This document shows positions 18,864 through 26,986 of a DNA stretch of 64,000 nucleotides, piece by piece. The DNA comes from Hyphomicrobium sp. (GTDB taxonomy: Bacteria; Pseudomonadota; Alphaproteobacteria; Rhizobiales; Hyphomicrobiaceae). The notes beneath the pieces are model-generated. The model saw only the letters and a list, made by a program, of their open reading frames with translations, did not search any database and was not told the origin of the DNA. Position numbers and translations under genes: made by a program. How positions within the stretch are numbered: the first letter of the stretch is position 1; each line of letters begins with the position of its first letter. The stretch lies in contig PERI01000001.1 in the NCBI GenBank assembly GCA_002928515.1, positions 744,001-808,000 of the forward strand. The letters are read 5' to 3'.

Positions 18864-18970
18864 GCGTTGGCTCCCGAGTTTTTGTTACGGATCAAATCTC
18901 AACGCATGTGTCTGTCATCGGTTCCTGGATCGTCGTCATGGGTGGTGTAGGTGATTGAGATATCGCATTA

Positions 18971-19007
18971 AAAAAAAATCCTGGCGCGCTGCTGAATAGC
19001 GGCCAGG
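18971..19007 (-). terminator. Terminator downstream of DoxX gene
   Basis: CCTGGC (18980-18985) pairs with GCCAGG (19002-19007), with further pairing inside. On the minus strand it is followed by nine T, a good rho-independent signal for the doxX-type gene. Confidence 0.8.
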
Positions 19008-19057
19008 TGTAGTTTTGCGATGCGTTGATTGCAGAACGTAATTCGGACTTGGGGCGC

Positions 19058-19549
19058 TTATCTCGTGCGAACTGCTGCCATGGGTTCGAGATTCCGCCTA
19101 TCATCGCCAAAAATGTTTTGCAGCAGTCGGTCGAGAGATATGGGGCCTGGACCTGCAACGGCGAGCCAACCAAACAGCGCCATGTAAGCAACCTCTTCAA
19201 AGCCAAGAAGCGTTTCGAGAGAGTTGATTTGCTCCATCTTGGCGCTGATGATCGCGACGATCATGATGATGACGAGCGGTGTTGCGGCTATGCGCGTGAA
19301 CAATCCAAGCAACAGAAATAGTCCGCCGATGAACTCAACTCCGGACACGAATGGCGTCATGATGTGAGGAAACGGGATTCCCCATTCGGTGAAGTTTTCG
19401 ATCATGGTTGGCAGGTTTTGCAATTTTGCCCATCCGGTCCACATAAAAACCCAGCCGACAACGATGCGGGCAAATAATGGTGGCAGCCAGGTGAATACAG
19501 ATGAGAGGCGAACTGGCATCGTAATAAGCCATTCGACGAGTGCGGTCAT
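19058..19549 (-). CDS. DoxX family membrane protein
   Basis: A 163-residue protein with about four membrane helices and the DoxX pattern: LPPLFARIVVGWVFMWTGWAKL at the first helix, then EFIGGLFLLLGLFTR and late helices. DoxX-like proteins are found near oxidative-stress, sulfur and RiPP loci. In several bufferin-type clusters a DoxX protein is a cluster member; here it is divergent from bufA2 and separated by 430 bases. The ATG at 19549 has AGGA upstream; a TTG at 19582 is less likely. Confidence 0.82.
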   Translation of the reverse strand: MTALVEWLITMPVRLSSVFTWLPPLFARIVVGWVFMWTGWAKLQNLPTMIENFTEWGIPFPHIMTPFVSGVEFIGGLFLLLGLFTRIAATPLVIIMIVAIISAKMEQINSLETLLGFEEVAYMALFGWLAVAGPGPISLDRLLQNIFGDDRRNLEPMAAVRTR

Positions 19550-19981
19550 GGGGTCCTCGATTAGACTTGAGTGAGTGTTCAAGTGTGTCGAAGGGTCATT
19601 CGATCACCAGTCATAGAGTGTTACCCATGAGGTTGATTGGAGTGTTCCATGTCTTGATGCTCGGCTTGGCGCGTGCACGGCTGTTCGATGAATGGCGCGG
19701 TGGCGATTGTTTTCAACCAGCAATTTACAGGCTTCGGTCCAACACAGGCGATAAATAGGATAAAGCGACCAACCTCATGTTGATGTCGATTGCCGACAAT
19801 TCCCGAAGCTAAGGCGATCAAAATCCAAGACAATAAAAATATACATAGCGTGATCGATTGTCTTGAAACAACCAAGCTGGTGCCAGCGTACCTCACTCCG
19901 GATGCCCATGATTGAAACACGTCCGAGGGACGGGCATCGGACACTCTCGGTTTTCAATTAATGTCCTCTGGAGGAAGAATT
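19550..19981. other. Divergent intergenic region doxX/bufA2
   Basis: About 430 bases expected to hold the promoters of doxX and of the buf operon. A 107-codon minus frame (19621-19944) contains hydrophobic stretches but no ribosome site or family match and is not called. No metal-response operator is recognised. Confidence 0.4.
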
Positions 19982-20251
19982 ATGAAGATTTCGGCTAAGT
20001 CAGGCGCTTCGATCGCAACCGTTGCTGCTGCTCTGTTCCTTGCTGGCGCAGTTGCTGCTCCTGTTGCAAACGCTGCTGAAGAAGCAAAGGGCCACTGCGT
20101 TGGCGCGAACGCTTGCAAAGGCACCGGCGCTTGCAAGACCGCAAACAACGCCTGCAAGGGTCAGAACGCTTGCAAAGGCACAGGCTTCACATCGACGACG
20201 GCTGCTGAATGCGCAAAAATCCAAGGCGCAAAGTTTGAACCAGCAAAGTAA
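19982..20251 (+). CDS. bufA2: BufA2-type bufferin precursor (RiPP metallophore)
   Basis: An 89-residue exported peptide. Residues 1-31 are a signal peptide ending PVANA. The mature part has Cys39, 45, 51, 58, 64 and 77 in repeated CxGxNAC, CKGTGAC and CKGQNAC elements, typical of the BufA2 family. Bufferins are periplasmic copper-binding peptides whose Cys residues are modified by an MNIO enzyme with its partner. A strong GGAGGAAGA site precedes ATG 19982. It is followed by a stem-loop, then bufB and bufC, which supports the assignment. The metal is inferred from the family, not seen. Confidence 0.9.
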   Translation: MKISAKSGASIATVAAALFLAGAVAAPVANAAEEAKGHCVGANACKGTGACKTANNACKGQNACKGTGFTSTTAAECAKIQGAKFEPAK

Positions 20252-20263
20252 GTTTGAAACTTG

Positions 20264-20306
20264 AAGGTGGCCCTTGTGGTGTCCCCGCTAGGGCTACCTT
20301 TCTTTT
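20264..20306 (+). terminator. Stem-loop after bufA2 (likely partial terminator)
   Basis: An 11-bp stem with one G-T pair (20264-20274 with 20290-20300), followed by TCTTTTATT. It lies between bufA2 and bufB and may end most transcripts after the precursor gene, giving precursor in excess over the enzymes. Confidence 0.7.
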
Positions 20307-20412
20307 ATTCTGACATCACAGTTTATCATTTCCATCTGGTCGCAGCCTTTCGTACCCCCGTGCGATTGGTTGGCTTAGATGCTGTGAGCTCGTAAGTTCG
20401 TTTGAAGCGTAG

Positions 20413-20440
20413 CGGCCTAGCGATCCCTGTCGCTGGGCCG
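20413..20440 (+). repeat. Second stem-loop before bufB
   Basis: CGGCCTAGCGA (20413-20423) pairs with TCGCTGGGCCG (20430-20440), one G-T pair and a 6-base loop. No T-run follows, so it is more likely an RNA-stability or processing element than a terminator. Confidence 0.5.
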
Positions 20441-20477
20441 TGTCTGCTGTGGTGTGATGTTGTGGTGGAGACATAAG

Positions 20478-21386
20478 ATGTCACTGACAAAAGTCGATCA
20501 GAGCGCTTCGGCCTTGCGCCCCGCAGAACATCTACATAGTGCGCGACCGCCTTATCTCGGGTTCGGTCTTGGTCTGCGCCCCCAACATTATACCGATATT
20601 CTCGAAGGCAATCCGGCGGTCGATTGGTTTGAGGTCATTTCCGAGAATTACATGGTGCCGGGCGGTCAGCCGCTGCGCATGCTCGATAAAATTCGCGATC
20701 GCTATCCGATTGTTATGCATGGAGTATCGCTTTCCATCGCCTCGACGAGCCCTTTTGACGAGACTTATTTAGCAGGGCTGAAATCTTTGGCAGAGCGCAC
20801 CGAGCCGAAATTCGTCTCCGATCATTTATGCTGGACCGGCGTGCATGGCGTGAACTTGCATGATCTGTTGCCCATTCCCTACACGCGCGAGGCGCTCGAC
20901 CACGTCGTGTCGCGTGTGCAGTATGTGCAGGATTATTTGCAGCGGCCAATCGCGTTGGAGAACGTCTCGACGTATGTGCAGTTCGGCCATTCAGAAATGA
21001 CGGAATGGGATTTCATCGCTGAGATGACGAAGCGGACAGGTTGCTGGCTCGTGTTTGACGTCAACAATGTGTTCGTGAGTGCGTTCAATCACGAGTATGA
21101 CCCGCATACTTTCATCAATGGAATTCCAGCCGACCGCGTCGTGCAGTTTCATCTGGCGGGTCATGAGCACAATATGACCCACATCATCGATACGCACGAC
21201 GCTCTCGTGCCCGAGGGCGTTTGGGATTTGTATCGCGCGGCAGTGAAGCGGTTCGGGCCGGTTTCGACCATTATCGAACGCGACGATCACATTCCGCCGC
21301 TGGCCGAACTTGTCTCGGAATTGAATATGGCGCGCGGAATCGCGCAAGAGATGCTGCCTGAGTTGGCGGTGAAGGCGGCGTCGTGA
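20478..21386 (+). CDS. bufB: MNIO-family bufferin maturase (DUF692)
   Basis: A 302-residue TIM-barrel enzyme of the multinuclear non-heme iron oxidase family, expected to modify Cys residues of BufA2 in the cytoplasm. Family elements in order: GFGLGLRPQHYTDIL (28-42), VMHGVSLSI (79-87), KFVSDHLCWTG, LENVSTYV (Glu161), VFDVNNVFVSAFNH (Asp194), QFHLAGH (223-229), DTHD and IERDDHIP. The His/Asp/Glu residues in these segments form the likely iron sites. GGAGA precedes the ATG. Its stop overlaps the bufC GTG by four bases. Confidence 0.92.
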   Translation: MSLTKVDQSASALRPAEHLHSARPPYLGFGLGLRPQHYTDILEGNPAVDWFEVISENYMVPGGQPLRMLDKIRDRYPIVMHGVSLSIASTSPFDETYLAGLKSLAERTEPKFVSDHLCWTGVHGVNLHDLLPIPYTREALDHVVSRVQYVQDYLQRPIALENVSTYVQFGHSEMTEWDFIAEMTKRTGCWLVFDVNNVFVSAFNHEYDPHTFINGIPADRVVQFHLAGHEHNMTHIIDTHDALVPEGVWDLYRAAVKRFGPVSTIIERDDHIPPLAELVSELNMARGIAQEMLPELAVKAAS

Positions 21387-22336
21387 CGGGGAAGCGGAAC
21401 ACGGGCGCAACTGGACGGAAAGTTCAGGCTGATCGCTTTGTCGAGGCGACGCCCGCCCCGCTGACGTTGAGCGAAATTCAAGACCGTCTTCAGCGTGCGA
21501 TTTTGAATGGCGACGATGCTGTTCTCGATAACATTCTCGATAATTCGCGCACGACGCGGCAGACATTATTTGGTGTTTATCGCAACGCTTACGTCGGGCG
21601 CCTTGTGGATATTCTGCAAAGCGATTATCAGCTGACGTGCGATTATTGTGGGGCGGACTATTTTCGCGAACAGGCCCGCGCATACGTGGGTGCGCATCCC
21701 TCTCATACACAGAATGCGCGTTGGTACGGCGTGCGGTTTCCTGAATTTCTCAAAGCCTCTGACGGTCATGCGGCGCATCCTGAGCTTGCCGAAATTGCGT
21801 TGATCGAGAAGACGGTGGCGGACGCATTCGATGCACCGGATGCTCCGGTACTCGGCTTCGAAGGATTGGCCGGGTATGCACCTGAGCAATGGGGCCAGCT
21901 ATGCTTTGCGCCGCACCCGTCAGTGACGCGTCTCGATTTGGCGACCAATGCCTTTGCGCTTTGGAAGGCTTTGAAGGACGATGACGAGACTTTGCCAGAG
22001 GTCAGCAAATTGGATGTGCCGGAGCACATTGTGATTTGGCGACACGACACAGCGCCGATGGTGCGTGTCATGGGTGCGGAAGAAACCATGATGTGGACCG
22101 AGGCGTGTCGCGGTGTGCGTTTCGATGGCTTGTGCGAGATGGTGGCGACGTTCGACGATCCAGACACGGCGGCGGTACGGGCTGCAGGTTATTTGCAGGG
22201 TTGGCTCACATCGCACATGCTGACCACGGTGACGCTGGCTGGCAGTTCAAAGAAGAAACGAGCGGCGAAAGACGTCGAGCGCAAAGCGCCATCGCATGGG
22301 CGCAAGAAAACTGTTCCTCAATCGGGCATCGCGTAG
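21383..22336 (+). CDS. bufC: BufC-type partner protein (DUF2063)
   Basis: A 317-residue protein with a DUF2063 N-terminal domain (about residues 28-120: IQDRLQRAIL, FGVYRNAYVGRLVDILQSDY, YFREQARAYVGAHPSHT) and a C-terminal domain of mixed alpha/beta. In MNIO RiPP systems this partner binds the precursor and presents it to the MNIO enzyme. The C-terminal 35 residues are Lys/Arg-rich and look disordered. It starts at GTG overlapping the bufB stop and ends one base into the next start, so translation is coupled. Confidence 0.88.
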   Translation: MTGKRNTGATGRKVQADRFVEATPAPLTLSEIQDRLQRAILNGDDAVLDNILDNSRTTRQTLFGVYRNAYVGRLVDILQSDYQLTCDYCGADYFREQARAYVGAHPSHTQNARWYGVRFPEFLKASDGHAAHPELAEIALIEKTVADAFDAPDAPVLGFEGLAGYAPEQWGQLCFAPHPSVTRLDLATNAFALWKALKDDDETLPEVSKLDVPEHIVIWRHDTAPMVRVMGAEETMMWTEACRGVRFDGLCEMVATFDDPDTAAVRAAGYLQGWLTSHMLTTVTLAGSSKKKRAAKDVERKAPSHGRKKTVPQSGIA

Positions 22337-22752
22337 TGGCCGAGCGTTCCAATTTTGCCGGTGGTTTCTCTGAACTGCGGGCGTTGCAAATTGCTGTTTG
22401 TATCGCCGGATTGGTGCCTGTGACGGCAGGTCTAGCAGGTGTTGTTTTTGGAGCGAAAGCATTCGGTGCGGATGGCGAGCTGGTCACGCTCGATAGTCAT
22501 GTGCGGTATCTGTCGGGATTGTTGCTGGGCATTGGGCTCGTGTTCTGGTCGCTCGTACCACGCCTCGATACAGCGACGCGCGTGGTGCGTATTTTGACGT
22601 TGATTGTTTTTATTGGCGGGCTGGGTCGGCTGGTGAGCCTTTTCGTCAGCGGCGTGCCATCGGTTGGGATGCAGTTCGGTCTTGTCATGGAACTCGTGGT
22701 GACGCCGTTGCTGTGTTTATGGCAATCGCGCGTTGCGCGAGCTGAGTCATGA
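22336..22752 (+). CDS. DUF4345 family membrane protein
   Basis: A 138-residue protein with four hydrophobic helices and the DUF4345 pattern (HVRYLSGLLLGIGLVFW, then IFIGGLGRLVSLFVSG-like and ELVVTPLLCLWQ). The function of the family is unknown. Its GTG start shares one base with the bufC stop, and its end overlaps the next gene by four bases, so it belongs to the buf operon. It could take the place of the DoxX-type membrane protein of other bufferin operons, an inference from position only. Confidence 0.75.
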   Translation: MAERSNFAGGFSELRALQIAVCIAGLVPVTAGLAGVVFGAKAFGADGELVTLDSHVRYLSGLLLGIGLVFWSLVPRLDTATRVVRILTLIVFIGGLGRLVSLFVSGVPSVGMQFGLVMELVVTPLLCLWQSRVARAES

Positions 22753-23489
22753 CGACTGCAAAAAGTGCATTCGTTTCCGATTTGACGTGGGACGTGGTGC
22801 GCGATCGTCTGGTGGCGGGAGCGCCGGTCATCTTGCCGATAGGGGCTGGCAGCAAGCAGCATGGATTTCATCTGCCGCTGGGTACGGATGCCATCCAAGC
22901 CGACTGGTTTGCACGTCAGGTTGCGCAACGCTCGGGTGGATTGATTTGGCCGTGCGTTAATTATGGTTTCTATCCAGCATTCTCAGCGTATCATGGCAGC
23001 GTGTCGCTGATGCGCGAGACCTTTGAAGCGCTGCTGGTGGATGTGATCGACACACTGTTGGTGCAATCACGATTTGCCGTGATCGTGGTCGATACCGGTA
23101 TCAGTACGATTGCGCCGGTGCGTGCAGCGATTGCGAATTGCTCGCAGGCGCAGCGTGTTCTTTACATGCCGATTTATCAGGGCAAGAATTTTTCAGATGT
23201 GCGCGCGACCCTCGTCCAACAACGTCATGGCAGTCACGCCGATGAAATCGAGACGTCGATCTTATTGGCGATGGCGCCCGATGTCGTCGATATGAGCCGT
23301 GCGCAAGCGTCACCGCAAAGCGGCGGACGACCGACATCCGGACCACTGACTCCCGATGATAAGTCGTCGCCAGATTATTCACCGAGCGGGAGTTATGGCG
23401 ATCCGTCATTGGCGTCACGCGAGAAAGGTGAGCAACTGATTGCGGCCATGTTGCGCGATATCGATGATGCGCTGCGCACACTGTCATAG
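22749..23489 (+). CDS. Creatininase-fold protein with degraded metal site
   Basis: A 246-residue member of the creatininase amidohydrolase family, recognised by LPIGAGSKQHGFHLPLGTD (29-47), NYGFYPAFSAYHGSVSL and HADEIETSILLAM. His38 and Asp47 match metal ligands, but the Glu two residues before that His is Lys36, and the NGHxxN-type motif that holds the other ligands reads DTGIST (115-120). It may be inactive or use another mechanism. In mycofactocin synthesis a creatininase homologue (MftE) trims the precursor, so a role in BufA2 maturation or binding is possible. It is coupled to the upstream gene (ATGA). Residues 185-225 are a Ser/Pro/Gly-rich insert. Confidence 0.75.
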   Translation: MTTAKSAFVSDLTWDVVRDRLVAGAPVILPIGAGSKQHGFHLPLGTDAIQADWFARQVAQRSGGLIWPCVNYGFYPAFSAYHGSVSLMRETFEALLVDVIDTLLVQSRFAVIVVDTGISTIAPVRAAIANCSQAQRVLYMPIYQGKNFSDVRATLVQQRHGSHADEIETSILLAMAPDVVDMSRAQASPQSGGRPTSGPLTPDDKSSPDYSPSGSYGDPSLASREKGEQLIAAMLRDIDDALRTLS

Positions 23490-23648
23490 AACTGACGCGC
23501 AAAAATATTCAGTCATAGCAAGTCGCTAGCTTTGCGCCGTCAAATTGGCGCAGGTGCAAGGGTTGGTCGATATGCGTGCCGATGCTAGGTCTCCCGTGCA
23601 ATGACTGCGCATCAACGTGCTGCGCATTCTTACACCAGGGACACTGCA

Positions 23649-24473
23649 ATGAATTTTAAAACGTATGCGCGTTCGATGCTTGCCACTTTTATGATCGGAC
23701 TGACAGCCTCATCGGCGATGGCAGCAGACTGCGGTAACGGACCTGGTGGATTTGACAGTTGGCTTGAGCGGTTCAAATCGCGGGCATCTGCGCAAGGTAT
23801 TTCAGCCAATGCTATCAACGCTGGCTTGGGTGGTGTGTCGTACGATGCGCGGATTATTCGCCTCGATCGTTCACAGAAATCATTCAAGCTCAGTTTCGAG
23901 ACGTTTTATGCGCGGCGTGCCGGACCGGCGCTGATCGCAAAAGGCCGTCGTTTGATGGGGACGCATGCGGGAACGTTGGATCGAGTCGAGAAGCGTTTTG
24001 GTGTACCGCGCGAAATCATTATCGCGATTTGGGGATTGGAGACGAATTACGGAGCGGACACGAGCGGTAAGTTCTCCATTCTGCAATCCTTGGCGACATT
24101 GGCTTACGATTGCCGTCGCTCGGCATTTTTCACCGGACAGTTGATGGATGGCCTACGCATCATTCAACGCGGTGACATGTCGGCTGCGCAATTGCGTGGC
24201 GGATGGGCGGGCGAGATTGGGCAGACGCAGTTTCTGCCGACGCCTTATGTTAAGTATGCTGTTGACTTCAATGGCGATGGTCGGCGCGATCTCGTCAGAA
24301 GCGTGCCGGATATTTTGGCATCAACAGCAAATTTCCTGAAAGCGCATGGTTGGAAAGCCGGGCAAGGGTGGGAGCCGGGCTCAGCAAATTACGGTGTGTT
24401 GAACGATTGGAACCGCGCCACAGTTTATCAGCGCACGATTGCGAAGATGGCTTCGCAACTGCGGGGCGGTTGA
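23649..24473 (+). CDS. Exported lytic murein transglycosylase, MltB type
   Basis: A 274-residue periplasmic enzyme that cleaves glycan strands of peptidoglycan to leave 1,6-anhydro-MurNAc ends. It has a signal peptide (1-26, ending AMAA), the MltB-family fold starting FDSWLERFKSRA, the catalytic Glu131 in WGLETNYGA and GEIGQTQFLPTPYVKYAVDF, FNGDGRRDLV and ILASTANFLKAHGW. No peptidoglycan-binding domain follows the catalytic part. AGGGA lies before ATG 23649. It is convergent with moeA. Confidence 0.92.
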   Translation: MNFKTYARSMLATFMIGLTASSAMAADCGNGPGGFDSWLERFKSRASAQGISANAINAGLGGVSYDARIIRLDRSQKSFKLSFETFYARRAGPALIAKGRRLMGTHAGTLDRVEKRFGVPREIIIAIWGLETNYGADTSGKFSILQSLATLAYDCRRSAFFTGQLMDGLRIIQRGDMSAAQLRGGWAGEIGQTQFLPTPYVKYAVDFNGDGRRDLVRSVPDILASTANFLKAHGWKAGQGWEPGSANYGVLNDWNRATVYQRTIAKMASQLRGG

Positions 24474-24482
24474 TCGGCTGGG

Positions 24483-25697
24483 TTAGAAATCGAGGCGCAG
24501 AATTTGCACCGATGCGCCTTCGGGCATGGCAGGGGCGCTGATCGGTAGGTCGATCAAACAGTTTGCGCGCGACAATGTTGAGACAAGTGAACTGTCTTGG
24601 CTTGGAAACGGTGTGACGCGCGGGGGCGAGACCGTTTCGTCTAACGCGGCGCGCATGAAATGTTGACGGGGGCCGTTGGCTGCGAGCGGTTGCGCGAGGT
24701 GCGCTGTCAATCGTGTTGCGCTTTCGGTTCGGCCTAAAAGTTTTGCGATCAAAGGCACGAGAAACACGCGCGCTCCGATGAGTGACGCGACAGGATTGCC
24801 GGGTAGTCCAAGAATTCTTTGTGTGTGCGCTGAGATTGGGCGCGACCCAAAGAACGTCGGTTTGCCAGGCCGCATGGCGATTTTATAGAAATCGAGTTTC
24901 GCGCCAGCCGTTTCCAATGCCGGACGCACGAGATCATGATCGCCGACGGATGCGCCGCCTGTTGTGACGAGAATGTCGGCGTCTTGAGCTTCGCGGATTT
25001 TGCTAGCGAGGCTTTGCAGATTGTCTTTTGCGACGCCCAGTATCTTTGCGGTTCCGCCAGCGGCTTCGACCAACGCCGCGATTCCATATGAGTTCGAAGT
25101 GTAGATTTCGCCATCCTTGAGCACTTGGCCAGGCTCGACCAGTTCATCGCCGGTTGCGAGGATGGCAACAATCGGGCGCCGGACTAGAGGTAAAGACGCG
25201 TGGCCACCGGCGGCGGCAAGCAGAATACTGCGGGGGCCAAGTTGCTGCGCGGCTTTGAGTAGATCTTGCCCTGATTTGAAGTCTTGCCCGCGTGGACGAA
25301 TGTTTTGTCCGCGTTGGGCGGCTTCGAGGATGGTGACATGCGTTCGATCTGGCGTGTGGGTATCTTCTTGGATGACAATGGCGTCAGCGCCACGTGGCAC
25401 GGGTGCGCCTGTAAAAATGCGTACGGCTTGGCCGGACTTTAATTCTCCGCCGAACGCTGCGCCCGCTGCGGCTTGGCCGATGACAGTGAGCGTACAGGGA
25501 ATGGTCGTGCAATCTTCGGCACGCACGGCATAGCCATCCATCGCTGAGGCATCGAAAGGAGGCTGCGTGATGTGGGCTGCGATGGCGTGTGCGAGCGTGC
25601 GGCCTGAAGCTTGGCGCAGATCGACGGTCTCGCTATCGAGCGTTGTTACGCCTGCGAGAACGTGGGCTAGAGCTTCGGCGACCGGCATCAGCGCCAT
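24483..25697 (-). CDS. moeA: Molybdopterin molybdotransferase
   Basis: MoeA inserts molybdate into adenylated molybdopterin, the last step of molybdenum cofactor synthesis. The 404-residue protein has SGRTLAHAIAA, PPFDASAMDGYAV, FTGAPVPRGADAIV, the MoCF-like core IVAILATGDELV with SNSYGIAALVEAAGG and TTGGASVGDHDLV, and LGLPGNPVAS. The ATG at 25697 has AAAGGTG at good spacing; a GTG at 25706 overlapping the moaC stop would add three residues. It is the last gene of the trp-moa run. Confidence 0.95.
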   Translation of the reverse strand: MALMPVAEALAHVLAGVTTLDSETVDLRQASGRTLAHAIAAHITQPPFDASAMDGYAVRAEDCTTIPCTLTVIGQAAAGAAFGGELKSGQAVRIFTGAPVPRGADAIVIQEDTHTPDRTHVTILEAAQRGQNIRPRGQDFKSGQDLLKAAQQLGPRSILLAAAGGHASLPLVRRPIVAILATGDELVEPGQVLKDGEIYTSNSYGIAALVEAAGGTAKILGVAKDNLQSLASKIREAQDADILVTTGGASVGDHDLVRPALETAGAKLDFYKIAMRPGKPTFFGSRPISAHTQRILGLPGNPVASLIGARVFLVPLIAKLLGRTESATRLTAHLAQPLAANGPRQHFMRAALDETVSPPRVTPFPSQDSSLVSTLSRANCLIDLPISAPAMPEGASVQILRLDF

Positions 25698-25702
25698 GCA
25701 CG

Positions 25703-26182
25703 TCACCTTTGTGCTGTAAATGTACCCGAGCGGCCGCCGGTTTTTTCCAGCAAACGGATATCGCCGATGGTCATGGATTTATCGGCAGCTTTCAACATGT
25801 CGTACAACGTGAGGCAGGCAACTGACACGGCGGTGAGGGCTTCCATTTCAACGCCGGTTTGACCCGTGACGCGCACTTGCGACGTCACATGCACGCCGAT
25901 CGGATCGCTGGATAGCTTGAATTCGACGGAGACCTTTGTGATCGCGAGCGGGTGGCAGAGCGGAATGAGCTCGTGGGTTTTTTTCGCGGCCATGATGCCC
26001 GCAATGCGTGCGGTTGCCAGCACGTCGCCTTTTTTTGCCGTGCCGGTTTCAATCAAAGCCAACGTTTCCGCCGACATGGAGATGAAGCCTTCGGCGATGG
26101 CGGTTCGCGATGTGATGTCTTTGTCTGAGACATCGACCATGTGCGCTTGGCCTTGATCGTCGAGGTGCGAGAGCTTCACCAT
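25703..26182 (-). CDS. moaC: Cyclic pyranopterin monophosphate synthase
   Basis: MoaC converts 3',8-cyclo-7,8-dihydroguanosine triphosphate to cyclic pyranopterin monophosphate. The 159-residue protein shows [32 protein letters not shown], the family signature LIPLCHPL (His part of the active site), [20 protein letters not shown] and a C-terminal EKTGGRSG. Its ATG overlaps the trpC stop by one base (TAATG), so the two are translationally coupled. Confidence 0.97.
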   Translation of the reverse strand: MVKLSHLDDQGQAHMVDVSDKDITSRTAIAEGFISMSAETLALIETGTAKKGDVLATARIAGIMAAKKTHELIPLCHPLAITKVSVEFKLSSDPIGVHVTSQVRVTGQTGVEMEALTAVSVACLTLYDMLKAADKSMTIGDIRLLEKTGGRSGTFTAQR

Positions 26183-26982
26183 TACGCGTGCTCCGGCGTG
26201 AGGAGTGCGCGCGTCGCGGCCGTCACATCGGCTTGCCGCATCAGGCTTTCGCCGACGAGATAGGTGTGCACGCCGACTTTGCCGAGCCGCGCGATGTCGG
26301 CTGGGGCAAATATTCCGCTTTCACCGATGACGATGCGGTCTTTGGGAACTTTGGGGGCGAGTGCTTCGGTGGTGGCAAGCGTCACGTCGAAAGTTTTCAA
26401 ATTGCGATTGTTGATGCCGATCATGCGGCAATCGAGTTTGAGCGCGCGGTCGAGTTCGGCTGCGTCGTGGACTTCGGCAATCGCATCCATGCCCCAGTCT
26501 TTTGCGGCAGCGGCAAGATCATGGGCGATGGCATCATCGACTTCGGCGAGAATAATGAGAATGCAATCGGCGCCCCAGGCGCGGGCCTCTGCAACTTGAT
26601 AGGTGTCGATCATGAAGTCTTTGCGCAGCACGGGCAGCGTGCATGCGGCGCGTGCGGCGACCAGATAATCGGGCGCGCCTTGAAACGATGGGCGGTCGGT
26701 GAGGATCGAAAGACAGGTCGCCCCACCTGCTTCGTAGGCGCGCGCCAATGCCGGTGGATCGAAGTCGGCGCGGATCAGCCCCTTCGAGGGCGAGGCTTTT
26801 TTGATTTCGGCAATGAGGGCTGGTTGTTTGGCTTTAAGTTTTGCGGCGATGGCATCAGCAAAGGGCCTCACGCGCGGGGCCGATCGCGCGTACTCGGCAA
26901 TGACGCGCAACGGTTTGACGATTTTGGCGCGCGCGATTTCTTCGCGTTTATAGGCGGTGATTTTTTCCAGGATGTCGGCCAT
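26182..26982 (-). CDS. trpC: Indole-3-glycerol phosphate synthase
   Basis: TrpC closes the indole ring from carboxyphenylamino-deoxyribulose phosphate. The 266-residue TIM barrel has [16 protein letters not shown] (catalytic Lys and Glu), [62 protein letters not shown] and GESGIF. It is monofunctional, without a fused TrpF. It lies four bases after trpD and overlaps moaC, which ties tryptophan and molybdopterin genes into one transcript, as is usual in this order. Confidence 0.97.
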   Translation of the reverse strand: MADILEKITAYKREEIARAKIVKPLRVIAEYARSAPRVRPFADAIAAKLKAKQPALIAEIKKASPSKGLIRADFDPPALARAYEAGGATCLSILTDRPSFQGAPDYLVAARAACTLPVLRKDFMIDTYQVAEARAWGADCILIILAEVDDAIAHDLAAAAKDWGMDAIAEVHDAAELDRALKLDCRMIGINNRNLKTFDVTLATTEALAPKVPKDRIVIGESGIFAPADIARLGKVGVHTYLVGESLMRQADVTAATRALLTPEHA

Positions 26983-26986
26983 CGAA

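Noticed and set aside
19621-19944. A 107-codon minus frame in the doxX/bufA2 gap
   Set aside because: It has hydrophobic stretches, but no ribosome site or family match, and lies where the buf promoter is expected.
20991-21710. A 239-codon minus frame over bufB and bufC
   Set aside because: Antisense to two overlapping, well-recognised genes; Arg/His-rich shadow composition.
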